This document shows, piece after piece, positions 44,053-53,727 of a DNA stretch of 64,000 nt. The translations under genes and the position numbers were made by a program. Origin of the DNA: Marisediminitalea oceani (GTDB lineage Bacteria; Pseudomonadota; Gammaproteobacteria; Enterobacterales; Alteromonadaceae); NCBI RefSeq assembly GCF_003731635.1, contig NZ_RCUA01000034.1:1-64000 (forward strand), written 5' to 3'. Every line of letters starts with the position of its first letter. The first letter of the stretch is position 1. The notes below the pieces were generated by a model. It made no database searches. It saw only the letters and a list, made by a program, of their open reading frames with translations, and was not told the origin of the DNA.

Positions 44053-44282
44053 TTACGGGTGATCGTATCCTGAGTCCTGATTAAACAGCACATAGCGATT
44101 GTGCTGATGGGGAAGTACCTGAGAGCGGTATTGATTGGCTACCATCAGGTTTTGGCCGGTATAATTGACGTCCTTATTTAAAAGCAAAGTCCATTTTTAA
44201 CCGACTGACGTCAAGGTCAAAATAACGCTTTATGGAAGGCTGCTTAACCACTACCGGATGCTCAAGCTGACAACTGATTAGG
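44053..44282 (-). pseudogene. Possible decayed coding remnant downstream of nth
   Basis: The 332-bp gap between the sigma gene and nth has no intact gene. On the minus strand two adjoining frames read protein-like: one includes QLEHPVVVKQPSIKRYF, then after a shift another reads VNYTGQNLMVANQYRSQVL and stops at 44053-44055. Together they could be one gene broken by a frameshift. No start codon in context and no family recognised, so this may be chance. Confidence 0.25.
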
Positions 44283-44339
44283 TGTTACGCCGGATGAAAT
44301 TTACCTTCAGGAGCAGCAGGATTGTAATGAGTTTCAGGA

Positions 44340-44975
44340 TCAGTCGTCGATTTTGTCTTTGTATTCGCACAAATCTTCAATAATGCACGAACCACAGCGA
44401 GGCTTTCTGGCCAGGCAGGTATACCGGCCATGCAGGATCAGCCAATGGTGAACGTCAACCTTAAACTCTTTCGGTACGACTTTAAGGAGCTTCTCTTCGA
44501 CCTTATCGACATTTTTGCCCATGGCAAACTTGGTGCGATTGGAAACGCGGTAAATGTGGGTGTCTACCGCGATAGTGGGCCAGCCAAAGGCGGTGTTAAG
44601 CACCACATTAGCGGTCTTTCTGCCTACGCCGGGCAGCGCTTCCAGGGCTTCGCGACTTTCTGGTACTTCACTGTTATGTTGTTCAATCAGGATTTGGCAA
44701 AGCTTATGGACGTTTTGCGCCTTCGAATTAAACAGGCCAATGGTTTTAATGTACTCTTTTAAACCGTCAACGCCCAGTGCATAAATGGCCTCAGGCGTAT
44801 TGGCTACCGGAAACAACTTATCGGTCGCTTTATTGACACTTACATCGGTGGCCTGAGCAGATAAGGTTACCGCAACCAGCAGCTCAAAAGGGCTGGAAAA
44901 ATTGAGCTCAGTGGTCGGGTGCGGATTGGCATCACGAAGACGGGTTAAAATTTCCAGTCGTTTGGCTTTATTCAT
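44340..44975 (-). CDS. nth: Endonuclease III
   Basis: 211 residues, E. coli length. DNA glycosylase/AP lyase for oxidised pyrimidines. Helix-hairpin-helix LPGVGRKTANVVL (about 113-125) with the catalytic Lys (RKT) and Asp (VDTHIYRV). C-terminal [4Fe-4S] ligands C-x6-C-x2-C-x5-C (CLARKPRCGSCIIEDLC). Starts 5 bp after rsxE, the usual end of the rsx operon. Confidence 0.97.
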   Translation of the reverse strand: MNKAKRLEILTRLRDANPHPTTELNFSSPFELLVAVTLSAQATDVSVNKATDKLFPVANTPEAIYALGVDGLKEYIKTIGLFNSKAQNVHKLCQILIEQHNSEVPESREALEALPGVGRKTANVVLNTAFGWPTIAVDTHIYRVSNRTKFAMGKNVDKVEEKLLKVVPKEFKVDVHHWLILHGRYTCLARKPRCGSCIIEDLCEYKDKIDD

Positions 44976-44980
44976 TACAT

Positions 44981-45670
44981 CTAACTCTCTGCAGTTACCC
45001 GCGCGCGGACAACTGTTTTGGTTTCACTGGCAGCGGCTTTCTCTGCCATTTTTTTATCGATAACGTTTTTCACTGCAATCAACAGGCCCATGCCCAGAAA
45101 TGCGCCGGGCGGCAAAATGGCCAGTAAAAAGGGATGCTCAGTGGTGAAAACAGTGACTTTCCAGCTCTCGGCACCTGCCCCAAACAGGCGTTCTGCACCG
45201 TTTAACAAGGTGCCGTTACCCAGCAGTTCCCTTAGCCCGCCGAGCACCACCAGAATAAACGTGAAGCCTAACCCCATCATCAGGCCATCAAATGCCGAAA
45301 CCGGTAAAGGATTCTTTGATGCAAAGGCTTCGGCGCGACCGATAATGGCGCAGTTTGTCACAATAAGAGGGATAAATATCCCCAGAGCCAGGTAAAGCTC
45401 GTAGGTGAAGGCATTCATCAACAGCTGAATAATCGTCACGAAGGCGGCGATGATCATGACAAATACCGGAATACGAATCGCCGGGGTAACCCAGTGGCGA
45501 ATGATCGACACGGTTGCATTTGAGCCAATCAGAACCAGTGCCGTAGCCAGACCCAGGCCAAGGCCGTTAATAACGCTTGATGTAACCGCCAGCAGCGGGC
45601 AGAGCCCGAGAAGCTGTACCAGTGCAGGATTGTTTTTCCATAATCCATCAATAGTGAGCTGCTTAAACAT
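44981..45670 (-). CDS. rsxE: Rsx/Rnf electron transport complex subunit E
   Basis: 229 residues (E. coli 231), six TM helices. Start ATG 45670 gives [32 protein letters not shown] (first part as in orthologues); a frame from 45751 adds an unlikely leader. Conserved GLCP and VTNC ([13 protein letters not shown]) cysteines, the latter near the cluster shared with RsxA. Begins 1 bp after rsxG. Confidence 0.97.
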   Translation of the reverse strand: MFKQLTIDGLWKNNPALVQLLGLCPLLAVTSSVINGLGLGLATALVLIGSNATVSIIRHWVTPAIRIPVFVMIIAAFVTIIQLLMNAFTYELYLALGIFIPLIVTNCAIIGRAEAFASKNPLPVSAFDGLMMGLGFTFILVVLGGLRELLGNGTLLNGAERLFGAGAESWKVTVFTTEHPFLLAILPPGAFLGMGLLIAVKNVIDKKMAEKAAASETKTVVRARVTAES

Positions 45671-45671
45671 A

Positions 45672-46322
45672 TTAATGCTGTCCTCCGGTCGGCGCTGAGG
45701 CCTGACAGTTGCTCGGCGTGTTGAACAGCTGATGTTGGTTAGCCTCAACATAAGCCAGTGTGCGCGCTACACTGCCAACCACGGCTCTGGGAGTAATGGT
45801 GGCGCCGGTAAACTGGTCAAACTGACCACCGTCTTTTTTTACCTGCCAGCGCTTGGCCTGGTCTTCATCGTATGATTTACCATTAAATGACAGCATCCAG
45901 TCACTGACGCTCATTTCAATTTTATCGCCAAGCCCTGGGGTTTCCTGATGTGATAATACTCTTACGCCTAGTACTTCACCGTTTATAGCAACGCCGGCTA
46001 TCAGGTCAATATCGCCGCTGTAGCCATCGGGGGCGGTAAATTCTACCGCCAAGGCTACGTCGTTACCGCCTTGGCGTGCTCGGTAAACGGATTTGGGCTC
46101 ATCACCCAGAGCGCTGGCGTCAATAGTAATACAGTCCACGTAAAGCTGATTATCATACAGTGCTGGCGGAACCACCTCATTGAGGGTTGCCAGCTTCTTT
46201 TTAGCCCGCTGTTCATCAATACGCTGTTTGGTGCCGTCGAAGGTAATGGCAATCAGTCCAGTGGTAACCAGGGCAAAACCGGTAAGAATAAGGCCGTTTT
46301 TGGTAATGCTGTTTAGCGGCAT
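45672..46322 (-). CDS. rsxG: Rsx/Rnf electron transport complex subunit G
   Basis: 216 residues. One N-terminal TM helix (about 9-28) and a periplasmic flavoprotein domain with the FMN attachment motif SGAT-like [11 protein letters not shown], in which the Thr carries covalent FMN. Overlaps rsxD start by one base. Confidence 0.96.
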   Translation of the reverse strand: MPLNSITKNGLILTGFALVTTGLIAITFDGTKQRIDEQRAKKKLATLNEVVPPALYDNQLYVDCITIDASALGDEPKSVYRARQGGNDVALAVEFTAPDGYSGDIDLIAGVAINGEVLGVRVLSHQETPGLGDKIEMSVSDWMLSFNGKSYDEDQAKRWQVKKDGGQFDQFTGATITPRAVVGSVARTLAYVEANQHQLFNTPSNCQASAPTGGQH

Positions 46323-47413
46323 CAGGGCTCTCCTTCCGTTTGCTTAACCGGGCGCTGCTGGCCGTAAACCTTGGGCTGCGTGTAATAATCGATAAGCGGT
46401 ACCGCCATGTTCATGATCACTACGCTAAATGCGATAGCATCGGGATAGCCACCAAAGGTGCGAATAATAACCGTCCAAAAGCCGATAGCAGCGCCAAAAA
46501 TAAGCCGGCCGCGAGGCGTAGTGGATGCTGAAACCGGGTCGGTGGCAATGAAAAAGGCGCCAAACAATACTGCCCCGTTAACACAGTGAAACAATGCCGA
46601 GCCATAAACATCACCATTAATCATCGATAAAAAAGTGGCGGTGACGGCAACGCCTGCGATAAGCGAAGCGGGGATATGCCAACTGATGATCCGCTGTTGA
46701 ATTAACACCAGACCACCCAGCAAATAGGCCAGCGCCACCGCGCTCCAACCCAGACTGGCTGACGACCATAAGCTGTCAGTAAATTGCTGGTGATTAATGG
46801 CCTCGGAATAAGTGTAACCCTGGCTCACCTGGGTTTTGACATAGTCCAGCGGCGTTGCCATGGTGACGCCGTCAATACCGGCTCTGAGCTGGTTAATATC
46901 ATATCCGCTTTGACTGAACCCGGTAAAAATAACGCTAACAACATCGCCGAAGGTAACGGCGTGAGCGGCCAGTTCGCCGGGAGGCAACCAACTGCTCATC
47001 GCGGCCGGGAAAGAGATCAGCAGCATCACATAAGCTGCCATGGCAGGATTAAACAGGTTAAAGCCAAGACCGCCATACAGTTGCTTGACTACTGCAATGG
47101 CAAAGAACGTCCCGATAACAGTCATCCACCATGGTAACAGTGGCGGCAAACTAACCGCTAAGAGCAGGGCGGTTACCACGGCACTGTAATCCTGTAGCGC
47201 CTGACCAATCTGACGTTTTCGTAAGGCCACAATCGCACTTTCTGAAACCAGTGCGGTAGCCAGGGCAATAAGCATCTGTACCAGCACGCCCCAGCCAAAA
47301 AAGTACAGCTGGGCTATCACACCGGGCACCATGGCGTAGATGACCAGTCGCATAACCTGATCGGTACGGCGTCGCACATGCTGGTGAGGAGAGCTCGATA
47401 GTACTAACTTCAT
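46322..47413 (-). CDS. rsxD: Rsx/Rnf electron transport complex subunit D
   Basis: 363 residues, about ten TM helices. The FMN-attachment segment TPLDYVKT (around 180) and [20 protein letters not shown] (about 265-285) are family hallmarks. Homologous to NqrB. Starts 2 bp after rsxC. Confidence 0.96.
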   Translation of the reverse strand: MKLVLSSSPHQHVRRRTDQVMRLVIYAMVPGVIAQLYFFGWGVLVQMLIALATALVSESAIVALRKRQIGQALQDYSAVVTALLLAVSLPPLLPWWMTVIGTFFAIAVVKQLYGGLGFNLFNPAMAAYVMLLISFPAAMSSWLPPGELAAHAVTFGDVVSVIFTGFSQSGYDINQLRAGIDGVTMATPLDYVKTQVSQGYTYSEAINHQQFTDSLWSSASLGWSAVALAYLLGGLVLIQQRIISWHIPASLIAGVAVTATFLSMINGDVYGSALFHCVNGAVLFGAFFIATDPVSASTTPRGRLIFGAAIGFWTVIIRTFGGYPDAIAFSVVIMNMAVPLIDYYTQPKVYGQQRPVKQTEGEP

Positions 47414-47415
47414 GA

Positions 47416-49881
47416 TTATTCGTTATCCTCTGAACCGCTTTGCTCGGCTTCTCGCTGTGCTTTCTTAGCTTTGGCGCGGGCAATCGCAGCGGCGATTTTT
47501 GCCTTGCGCTGGGCTTGGGGTGAGTCTTCTTCCTGCGCAGGCTCTGCCGGTTCATGTTCGGTTGCCTGAGGCTCGCTCTCAGCTTGCTCAGCCGCTTGTT
47601 TTTTAGCTTTAGCTTTGGCGACAGCGGCGGCGATTTTAGCCTTGCGCTGGGCTTCCAGCGAGTCTTCTTCCTGCGCGGGCTCTGCCGGTGCATGTTCGGT
47701 TGCCTGAGGCTCGCTCTCGGCTTGCTCAGCCGCTTGCTTTTTAGCTTTTGCTTTGGCGACCGCAGCGGCGATTTTAGCTTTACGCTGGGCTTCCGGCGAG
47801 TCATCTTCCTGTGCGGGCTCTTGCGGTTCCAGTTCAGTTGCCTGAGGCTCGCTCTCAGCTTGCTCAGCCGCTTGTTTTTTAGCTTTTGCTTTGGCCACCG
47901 CAGCGGCGATTTTAGCTTTACGCTGATCTTCCCGGCTATCACTGTCATTGTCTGTTTCGGCCGAGCTTTCTGTTGGCGCGCCTGCTGCTTCTTTCTTCGC
48001 TTTTGCTCTGGCAACCGCTGCGGCTATTTTGGCTTTTCGTGCGTCTTTAGCGCTTTCTGCAGGTGCCGAGTCAGTTGCGTTTGCAGTGTCGTCCGGTTCT
48101 GTTTGCTGAGCGGCTTTTTTGGCTTTCGCTCTGGCCACGGCAGCTGCTACTTTTGCCTTGCGGTCGTCTTCAGCACTGCCTTGTGAATCAGCTACGGGAG
48201 CTTCGGCTTGCTGGGCTTTTTTAGCTTTTGCCCGGGCAATCGCAGCGGCAACCTTAGCTTTGTTGTCGTCAGGTTTAGCATCAGCACCTGCCGGATTTTC
48301 AGTTGCCTGAGCCTGTTCAGCCTTTTTAGCTTTTGCTCTGGCCAATGCTGCGGCTACTTTATCTTTAGCTCCACCGTCTTCGCCAGTGGCCGGTTGCGTG
48401 GCCTGCTTACGAGCTGCGGCAGCTTTTTTATGCTTGGCTTCACGCTCCTGCTTTTCTTTTTCAAGGCGGGCCTTGCGGGCTTCAAAACGCTGTTTGGATT
48501 TTTCTGCTTTGTCTTTATCGTCGCGCTGTATTCTGATTTGCGCCTTAGCCTTACGGTAATAGTGCACCAGCGGAATTTCACTTGGACAAACATAAGCACA
48601 GGCGCCGCACTCGATGCAGTCAAACAGGTTGTATTCTTCAGCTTTATCGAGCTCCAGTGCCTTACTGTGCCAGTACATTTGTTGTGGCAGCAGACTTACC
48701 GGGCAGGCATCAGCACAGGCACTACAGCGAATGCATGACAGCTCCCGCTGACTAAGGTTTAATTCTTTCTTAGCGGGGATCAGCAGGCAGTTGGTGATTT
48801 TCACTACCGGTACCTCAACAGAGGGCAGTGTAAAGCCCATCATCGGGCCGCCCATGATCACCGTGGGCGCTTTTTGTTTTTTAAGCTGATACTGCGCCTG
48901 GCTGAGCAGGTGCTCTATAGGAGTACCAATCAGTGCCCATACGTTTTGTGGTTTCTGCACGGCCTCACCGGTTACGGTAACCACTCGTTGTATTAATGGT
49001 TTACCGTGTAAAATGGCATCGGCGATGGCGTAGCAGGTGCCCACGTTAAACATCATCACACCAATGTCTGCCGGCAGGCCAGTACGTGGTACTTCGCGCC
49101 CGGTTAACACCTGAATAAGTTGTTTCTCGCCTCCGGCCGGATATTTTGTAGGTATTTGCACTACGCGAATAGCCGGCGTGTCGTTACACACCTGCTGCAT
49201 GGCTTTGAAAGCTTCAGGTTTATTGTCCTCAATGGCGATGATCACCACTTTTGGCTCAATCAGGTGGCTCAGGATGTCTATTCCCTGGCGAATTTGCCAG
49301 GCAAACTCACGCATTAAACGGTCGTCGGCGGTGATATAGGGCTCGCATTCCACTCCGTTGATGATCAGGAACTCAACTTTTTTGCGCGCGGTGGATTTGA
49401 TGTGGGTAGGAAAGCCCGCGCCGCCCATGCCGGCGATACCGGCCTCACAAATAGCGCTGATCAGCGATGATTTGGTCTGTTGCTGGTAATCAGCGATAGG
49501 TTTGAGCTCTGTCCAGGTGTCATTGCCATCCGCCTCGACAACCACACAAAGCTCTGGCAGACCACTGGGATGAGCCGTGGTGCGTTCTTCAATTGCCGTG
49601 ACCAACCCTGAAGTTGGCGCATGTACCGGCACTGAAAAAGGATGCGGGCTGCTGGTTAGCGTTTGCCCTTTTAACACTTTATCGCCAACCGACACCAGAC
49701 AAGCGCCAGCGGTGCCAATATGCTGTTTTACCGGAATAACCAGCTGTTTGGGGAGTGGCAAGGTGTTGATTGCTGTTTGATTGGACAGGTGTTTACGCCC
49801 GTCCGGGTGCACACCTCCGGGGAAGGTCCAGAACTTTTGCTGGTCGATGCGCTCGACTATCTGCTCAAAATCATACGGCAT
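47416..49881 (-). CDS. rsxC: Rsx/Rnf electron transport complex subunit C, long repeat tail
   Basis: 821 residues. The first ~450 are the conserved soluble subunit: an NADH/FMN site homologous to complex I 51-kDa ([22 protein letters not shown]), and two [4Fe-4S] motifs, [12 protein letters not shown] and [12 protein letters not shown]. The last ~330 are a low-complexity Lys/Ala/Glu tail with repeats of [16 protein letters not shown]. Gammaproteobacterial RsxC tails of this kind vary widely in length. Membrane-associated on the cytoplasmic face. Confidence 0.96.
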   Translation of the reverse strand: MPYDFEQIVERIDQQKFWTFPGGVHPDGRKHLSNQTAINTLPLPKQLVIPVKQHIGTAGACLVSVGDKVLKGQTLTSSPHPFSVPVHAPTSGLVTAIEERTTAHPSGLPELCVVVEADGNDTWTELKPIADYQQQTKSSLISAICEAGIAGMGGAGFPTHIKSTARKKVEFLIINGVECEPYITADDRLMREFAWQIRQGIDILSHLIEPKVVIIAIEDNKPEAFKAMQQVCNDTPAIRVVQIPTKYPAGGEKQLIQVLTGREVPRTGLPADIGVMMFNVGTCYAIADAILHGKPLIQRVVTVTGEAVQKPQNVWALIGTPIEHLLSQAQYQLKKQKAPTVIMGGPMMGFTLPSVEVPVVKITNCLLIPAKKELNLSQRELSCIRCSACADACPVSLLPQQMYWHSKALELDKAEEYNLFDCIECGACAYVCPSEIPLVHYYRKAKAQIRIQRDDKDKAEKSKQRFEARKARLEKEKQEREAKHKKAAAARKQATQPATGEDGGAKDKVAAALARAKAKKAEQAQATENPAGADAKPDDNKAKVAAAIARAKAKKAQQAEAPVADSQGSAEDDRKAKVAAAVARAKAKKAAQQTEPDDTANATDSAPAESAKDARKAKIAAAVARAKAKKEAAGAPTESSAETDNDSDSREDQRKAKIAAAVAKAKAKKQAAEQAESEPQATELEPQEPAQEDDSPEAQRKAKIAAAVAKAKAKKQAAEQAESEPQATEHAPAEPAQEEDSLEAQRKAKIAAAVAKAKAKKQAAEQAESEPQATEHEPAEPAQEEDSPQAQRKAKIAAAIARAKAKKAQREAEQSGSEDNE
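47430..48380 (-). repeat. Tandem coding repeats in rsxC tail
   Basis: Three near-identical 138-bp (46-codon) units cover about 47521-47934, with diverged copies to about 48380. Each unit contains the motif [19 protein letters not shown], then an acidic Gln/Pro-rich spacer. High DNA identity between the inner copies indicates recent duplication by unequal exchange. Confidence 0.85.
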
Positions 49882-49882
49882 A

Positions 49883-50449
49883 TCAGGAAATCACTTTAAC
49901 CGGAATGTCGCCACGGGGTGTTTGATTAAAATCCCACTGCCAGGAGGCGGTAGTGGGGTCCACCGTGACCATATCTATACAATCTACCGGGCAGGGCTCC
50001 ACGCAGAGATCGCAGCCTGTGCATGCATCGGTAATGACCGTGTGCATTTGTTTTGCTGCGCCAACGATGGCATCTACCGGGCAAGCCTGAATACACTTGG
50101 TACAGCCGATACATTCGTCTTCCCGGATGTAGGCAACTTTAGGCGCGGCATCTTCACCGTGCGCGGCATCCAGCGGTTTAGCTTCCACGCCCATCAGCTC
50201 AGCCAGCTCTTTAATGGTGGATTCGCCGCCCGGTGGGCACTTGTTGATGTCATCGCCGTTGGCGATGGCCTCTGCATAGGGACGACAGCCCGGGTAGCCA
50301 CACTGACCACACTGGGTCTGCGGAAGAATAGCATCAACCTGGTCAACCAACGGGTCGCCTTCCACTTTAAAGCGTACCGCTGCATAGCCCAGAGCCAGCC
50401 CGAATGCCAGCGCCAGTAGCCCCAGCGCAATTAATGAAGATAGTAACAT
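49883..50449 (-). CDS. rsxB: Rsx/Rnf electron transport complex subunit B
   Basis: 188 residues. N-terminal TM helix (about 3-25), then a four-Cys cluster motif ([14 protein letters not shown], about 48-62) and two ferredoxin-type [4Fe-4S] sets ([24 protein letters not shown]). It moves electrons to the complex core. The ATG overlaps the rsxA stop. Confidence 0.97.
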   Translation of the reverse strand: MLLSSLIALGLLALAFGLALGYAAVRFKVEGDPLVDQVDAILPQTQCGQCGYPGCRPYAEAIANGDDINKCPPGGESTIKELAELMGVEAKPLDAAHGEDAAPKVAYIREDECIGCTKCIQACPVDAIVGAAKQMHTVITDACTGCDLCVEPCPVDCIDMVTVDPTTASWQWDFNQTPRGDIPVKVIS

Positions 50450-51030
50450 TACAACTTAACCAGTCCGCTAAAGCCCATAAAGGCCAGTGACATTAATCCG
50501 GCCGTGATCATAGCGATAGAAGCGCCTTTAAATGGCGTAGGCACGTCGGCTGCGGCCAGCCTTTCGCGCATAGCGGCGAACAATATCATGGCCAGTGAAA
50601 ACCCCACCGCGGCGCCGAAACCATAAACAATACTTTCTACCAGATTATGCTGTTCGGTGAGATTGAGCAGAGCCACCCCAAGTACTGCACAATTGGTGGT
50701 AATCAGGGGCAGGAAAATGCCCAGTAACCGGTACAGCGTCGGGCTGGTTTTGTGAACGACCATTTCAGTAAACTGGACCACTACGGCAATGACCAGAATA
50801 AAGCTTAGTGTGCGTAAGAAACTAATACCCAATGGCAGTAGCAGGTAGGTTTCAACCAGGTAGCTGCACACCGATGCCAGCGTTAGCACGAAGGTGGTGG
50901 CCATTGACATACCTATGGCGGTTTCGAGCTTACTGGACACACCCATAAACGGGCAGAGTCCGAGAAACTTCACCAGAACAAAGTTATTTACCAGGACTGT
51001 ACTGATCAGTAACAGTAGAAATTCGGTCAT
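50449..51030 (-). CDS. rsxA: Rsx/Rnf electron transport complex subunit A
   Basis: 193 residues, E. coli length, six TM helices. Has the [10 protein letters not shown] and TTNCAVLG cysteine motifs, the paralogue of RsxE. First gene of rsxABCDGE-nth. In E. coli the complex keeps SoxR reduced; in others it couples NADH:ferredoxin electron flow to ion transport. Confidence 0.98.
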   Translation of the reverse strand: MTEFLLLLISTVLVNNFVLVKFLGLCPFMGVSSKLETAIGMSMATTFVLTLASVCSYLVETYLLLPLGISFLRTLSFILVIAVVVQFTEMVVHKTSPTLYRLLGIFLPLITTNCAVLGVALLNLTEQHNLVESIVYGFGAAVGFSLAMILFAAMRERLAAADVPTPFKGASIAMITAGLMSLAFMGFSGLVKL

Positions 51031-51117
51031 CAGGTTTTGCTTACGCCGTTATTCAGAATTTTGCCATCAGGGCCTGTTTGACTAAGTTGCCGGACAGGCC
51101 ATAAATATTAGCTCCGT

Positions 51118-51147
51118 ATTATCTAATATTTTGCTCACAATTAACAA
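51118..51147 (-). promoter_or_regulatory. Candidate rsxA operon promoter
   Basis: Minus strand TTGTTA (51142-51147), 18-bp spacer, GATAAT (51118-51123). The leader then contains a 7-bp stem GGCCTGT/ACAGGCC (51071-51100). Confidence 0.4.
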
Positions 51148-51238
51148 TGTTGTTCGACTTAGTTTTTGCTAGCTAACAGATTGATTGACGATGTATTACA
51201 CCGATTGCGCTTTTGTATGCGGAACCGGCGGGGGAAGA

Positions 51239-52354
51239 TCAGTTACTGGCTGGCGGTAGTGATTTATCACTGGTAAGAAAATTGAACAGAAGTTCAGTGA
51301 CCGCATTCAGTTGTGCGCGCAGGCGTTTGGGGTAAAGTTGATTTAATTTGTCCAGACGATCAGCCTGGGTATGCCAGATATAACCCCAGCGTTGTTCCTG
51401 GTCGGGATTACAGGCGGTTTTTTCACTGCGGTCGAGGCAATCCCACAGTAATGGATGCAGAGTCTGTGAGTAGCCGTCGTAGCCATCACGACCATTAATA
51501 GAAAAATTAGTGGCTTCGATATAACCGACAGGAATACCAGCACAGGCAAAAGGCGCATGATCTGACCATTCACCTGTCTCACCTTCCGGGAAACCAGGAA
51601 AAGCAGGATGTAAGCTAAACGGCAAGGCGTTGGCGCTGGCAACGCTCAGTAGTGAATCGCGCACCGACGCAGACGAATTATATCTATCGTCTTTATCGCA
51701 ACGTTTATAGGTTTTCTTAGTGGGGCTGTGAACATACAAGTGATCGCCACCTGCAATAGTATCCAGGTTAATCATTGCAGTGGGGAAGGGCGCTCCGGTT
51801 AAGAAACGGCTATCGGCTTGCAGCGCGGCAGTGAAAGCTTGTGAACCAAACAACCCCACTTCTTCGGCACCAAACAGCACCAGGGTTACGGAGTCATTGA
51901 GTTCCATGGTGCTGAGCTGTTGGCCCAGAGCCAGCAGCAACGCCACCGCGATACCGTTGTCTGTTACGCCCTGCGAACCTTCATCTTCTCCCGTAGAGTC
52001 GGCGTGGGCACCAATTACGAGATGCCCCTCTGACTTACCTGGGTAGGTAATCCAAACATTAGCACTGTGCTTTTCGTTGCTCTTTACAGTAAAGGTTACC
52101 GGCTGACTGTTAACGGCAAGTCCTGTGCTCTGGCTCCAGTACCGGTTGGTAAAGTCATGCAGCAACTGGCGCTCATTAGAACTGCCTGCAGGGCGGGCGC
52201 CATTTTCACTGACGATTTCCTGGAGAATCTGCCAGCTTTGCGTAGAAACCTGTGCTGATGGTGACAGGGTGGATGCGGTGTGCGCCAGGCTGATACTGCT
52301 AAACAGCAGTTGAGTAACGAGCAAAAGGTGAATCAGAAAAAAAGTGCGGGTCAT
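51239..52354 (-). CDS. Secreted M28 family aminopeptidase
   Basis: 371 residues. Signal peptide ends SLA-HTA (about 24). Co-catalytic zinc residues of M28: His/Asp in IGAHADST and VTDNGIA, Glu pair in FGAEEVGLFG, Asp in INLDTIAGG, and His in WHTQADRLD. Periplasmic or secreted peptide hydrolase for nutrient peptides. Single gene upstream of the rsx promoter and downstream (in genome order) of the tRNA-Asn genes. Confidence 0.9.
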   Translation of the reverse strand: MTRTFFLIHLLLVTQLLFSSISLAHTASTLSPSAQVSTQSWQILQEIVSENGARPAGSSNERQLLHDFTNRYWSQSTGLAVNSQPVTFTVKSNEKHSANVWITYPGKSEGHLVIGAHADSTGEDEGSQGVTDNGIAVALLLALGQQLSTMELNDSVTLVLFGAEEVGLFGSQAFTAALQADSRFLTGAPFPTAMINLDTIAGGDHLYVHSPTKKTYKRCDKDDRYNSSASVRDSLLSVASANALPFSLHPAFPGFPEGETGEWSDHAPFACAGIPVGYIEATNFSINGRDGYDGYSQTLHPLLWDCLDRSEKTACNPDQEQRWGYIWHTQADRLDKLNQLYPKRLRAQLNAVTELLFNFLTSDKSLPPASN

Positions 52355-52462
52355 AATCCGTTTGCAATCCGAATTGAAAAGACAGGTATAACAGATCTAA
52401 CGCTGGTGTGCATCGAGATTAAGAGTGTCTGGAAAGTGCTAGGATGTTGCTTAAATAAATCT

Positions 52463-52482
52463 GGAGCCAGTAAGTTGGCTCC
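52463..52482 (-). terminator. Hairpin using the tRNA-Asn 3' end
   Basis: On the minus strand GGAGCCA (end of the tRNA) pairs with TGGCTCC six bases further on, followed by AGATTTATTTA. Could be a weak terminator or 3'-processing structure for the tRNA transcript. Confidence 0.4.
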
Positions 52483-52552
52483 CCCTCCCCGACTCGAACG
52501 GGGGACCTGCGGATTAACAGTCCGTCGCTCTAACCAACTGAGCTAAGGGGGA
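52476..52552 (-). tRNA. tRNA-Asn (GTT), copy 2
   Basis: 77 nt with encoded CCA. Acceptor TCCCCCT pairs with AGGGGGA, the D-loop contains AGTTGGTTA, the anticodon loop CTGTTAA gives GUU, and the T-arm has CCCCG-TTCGAGT-CGGGG. Identical to the copy upstream. Confidence 0.97.
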
Positions 52553-52583
52553 ACACTACGTCTTGCTACTTACTATTGAAACT

Positions 52584-52660
52584 TGGCTCCCCCTCCCCGA
52601 CTCGAACGGGGGACCTGCGGATTAACAGTCCGTCGCTCTAACCAACTGAGCTAAGGGGGA
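52584..52660 (-). tRNA. tRNA-Asn (GTT), copy 1
   Basis: 77 nt, same sequence as the second copy, 31 bp away. Encoded first in the transcript because the promoter lies upstream at 52682-52710. Confidence 0.97.
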
Positions 52661-52681
52661 CCTGTGTTTCAACGGAGGCGA

Positions 52682-52710
52682 ATATTAATGACGTAAGATT
52701 CTTGTGTCAA
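52682..52710 (-). promoter_or_regulatory. Strong promoter of the tRNA-Asn pair
   Basis: Minus strand TTGACA (52705-52710), 17-bp spacer, TAATAT (52682-52687), then a GC-rich discriminator TCGCCTCCG typical of stringently controlled stable-RNA genes. Confidence 0.85.
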
Positions 52711-53727
52711 CAAACTTCGTGAAAATTTTCTTTCGTTTGGACAAAAAATGTCATGTGACGGTGTTTCAGCTTAAAAAACAACCGAAACGCATGTTTTTTC
52801 GACTTTACTCAGGCTTATCAAGGCTAATTCATTGAATATTATTAGGTTAATGTGAGCTGTGGAAGAAGCAGAGTCGTCTGGTGGTACTTTAGTAATTTAA
52901 ATAAATAAACCTATAACTAAAAGCTATTAAAAAACTGTTGAATACTGTTCGTATATACAGATTTTCATAAATATGTAACCATTGAGGTATTCTCACGAGG
53001 TTAGTCGTTACTTACAAAAATTGCTGCCGATTAGCGCCTAAGCCGCGCCAATACTGGCTCTTAATTAGTTATCCACCAAATCTGTGGATAACTATGTTGA
53101 TAGAATTGTCGGATGACTAATTGCACTGCGGGCAAGTCAATTTATTGTCACATATATGTCACATTACGGCGATTTAAAAACAATATAAAACAATTACTTA
53201 TATTTAATCTATTGGATAATAGACGAATGCATGTCATTTTTTTTATTGGGGGGATAGACATGATTTTTCTTGTGTGTTAAACGCTGAAGTAATGCGTGCG
53301 GTAACGCCCTGTTAACAATAAATTCACCTGATACACAATTTTGCGCGCTGTTCAAAAGTTATTCGGTTTTTAGCATGAAGGACAGGATTTGCTTCGAAAC
53401 ACCCTCAAAGCGCCCAATGCCTTGTGTACAGGCTGTCATATTCGTATTTGCGTGAAATATGAACAATTAAGTTTCCGTTATTAACCGTTAAATTGATAAA
53501 AAGAGCGGAAATGTTGCCGGTTTATGTTCTAGCGTTTTTATTTGATAAATCCCTGTTGTTCACTGACGCGGTCGATTACACTTGGAAATAACATTCATTG
53601 GCTTTAAAAATCGCAAAAATAATTAACCATTCCGGGCAAGATGCAACGTAGTTATTTAAAGCTACCCCGCTGATTGCCACATTATGCCGGGCAGGCAGCC
53701 AGTAACGTCAGTCTATTAAAGTATTAA
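52711..53727. other. AT-rich gene-free region with paired DnaA boxes
   Basis: About 1 kb without a supportable gene. It contains an inverted DnaA-box pair: TTATCCACC (53069-53077) and TGTGGATAA (53083-53091, a perfect TTATCCACA on the minus strand), 5 bp apart. Nearby is a near-match to the IHF consensus (AGTCAATTTATTG, 53135-53147) and two direct copies of TGTCACAT around 53150-53165. TGATACACA near 53329 is one base from a DnaA box. Otherwise AT-rich with no hairpin terminators seen. The role is unknown. Confidence 0.5.

Noticed and set aside
47521..47934. Regular repeats on the plus strand that could look like a CRISPR or satellite array
   Set aside because: The repeats are in frame in rsxC, without unique spacers of constant size, and encode the Lys/Ala tail.
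52711..53727. Chromosomal origin of replication
   Set aside because: Only two clear DnaA boxes, and no dnaA, dnaN, mnmG, or parA/parB nearby; kept only as a possible DnaA-regulatory locus.
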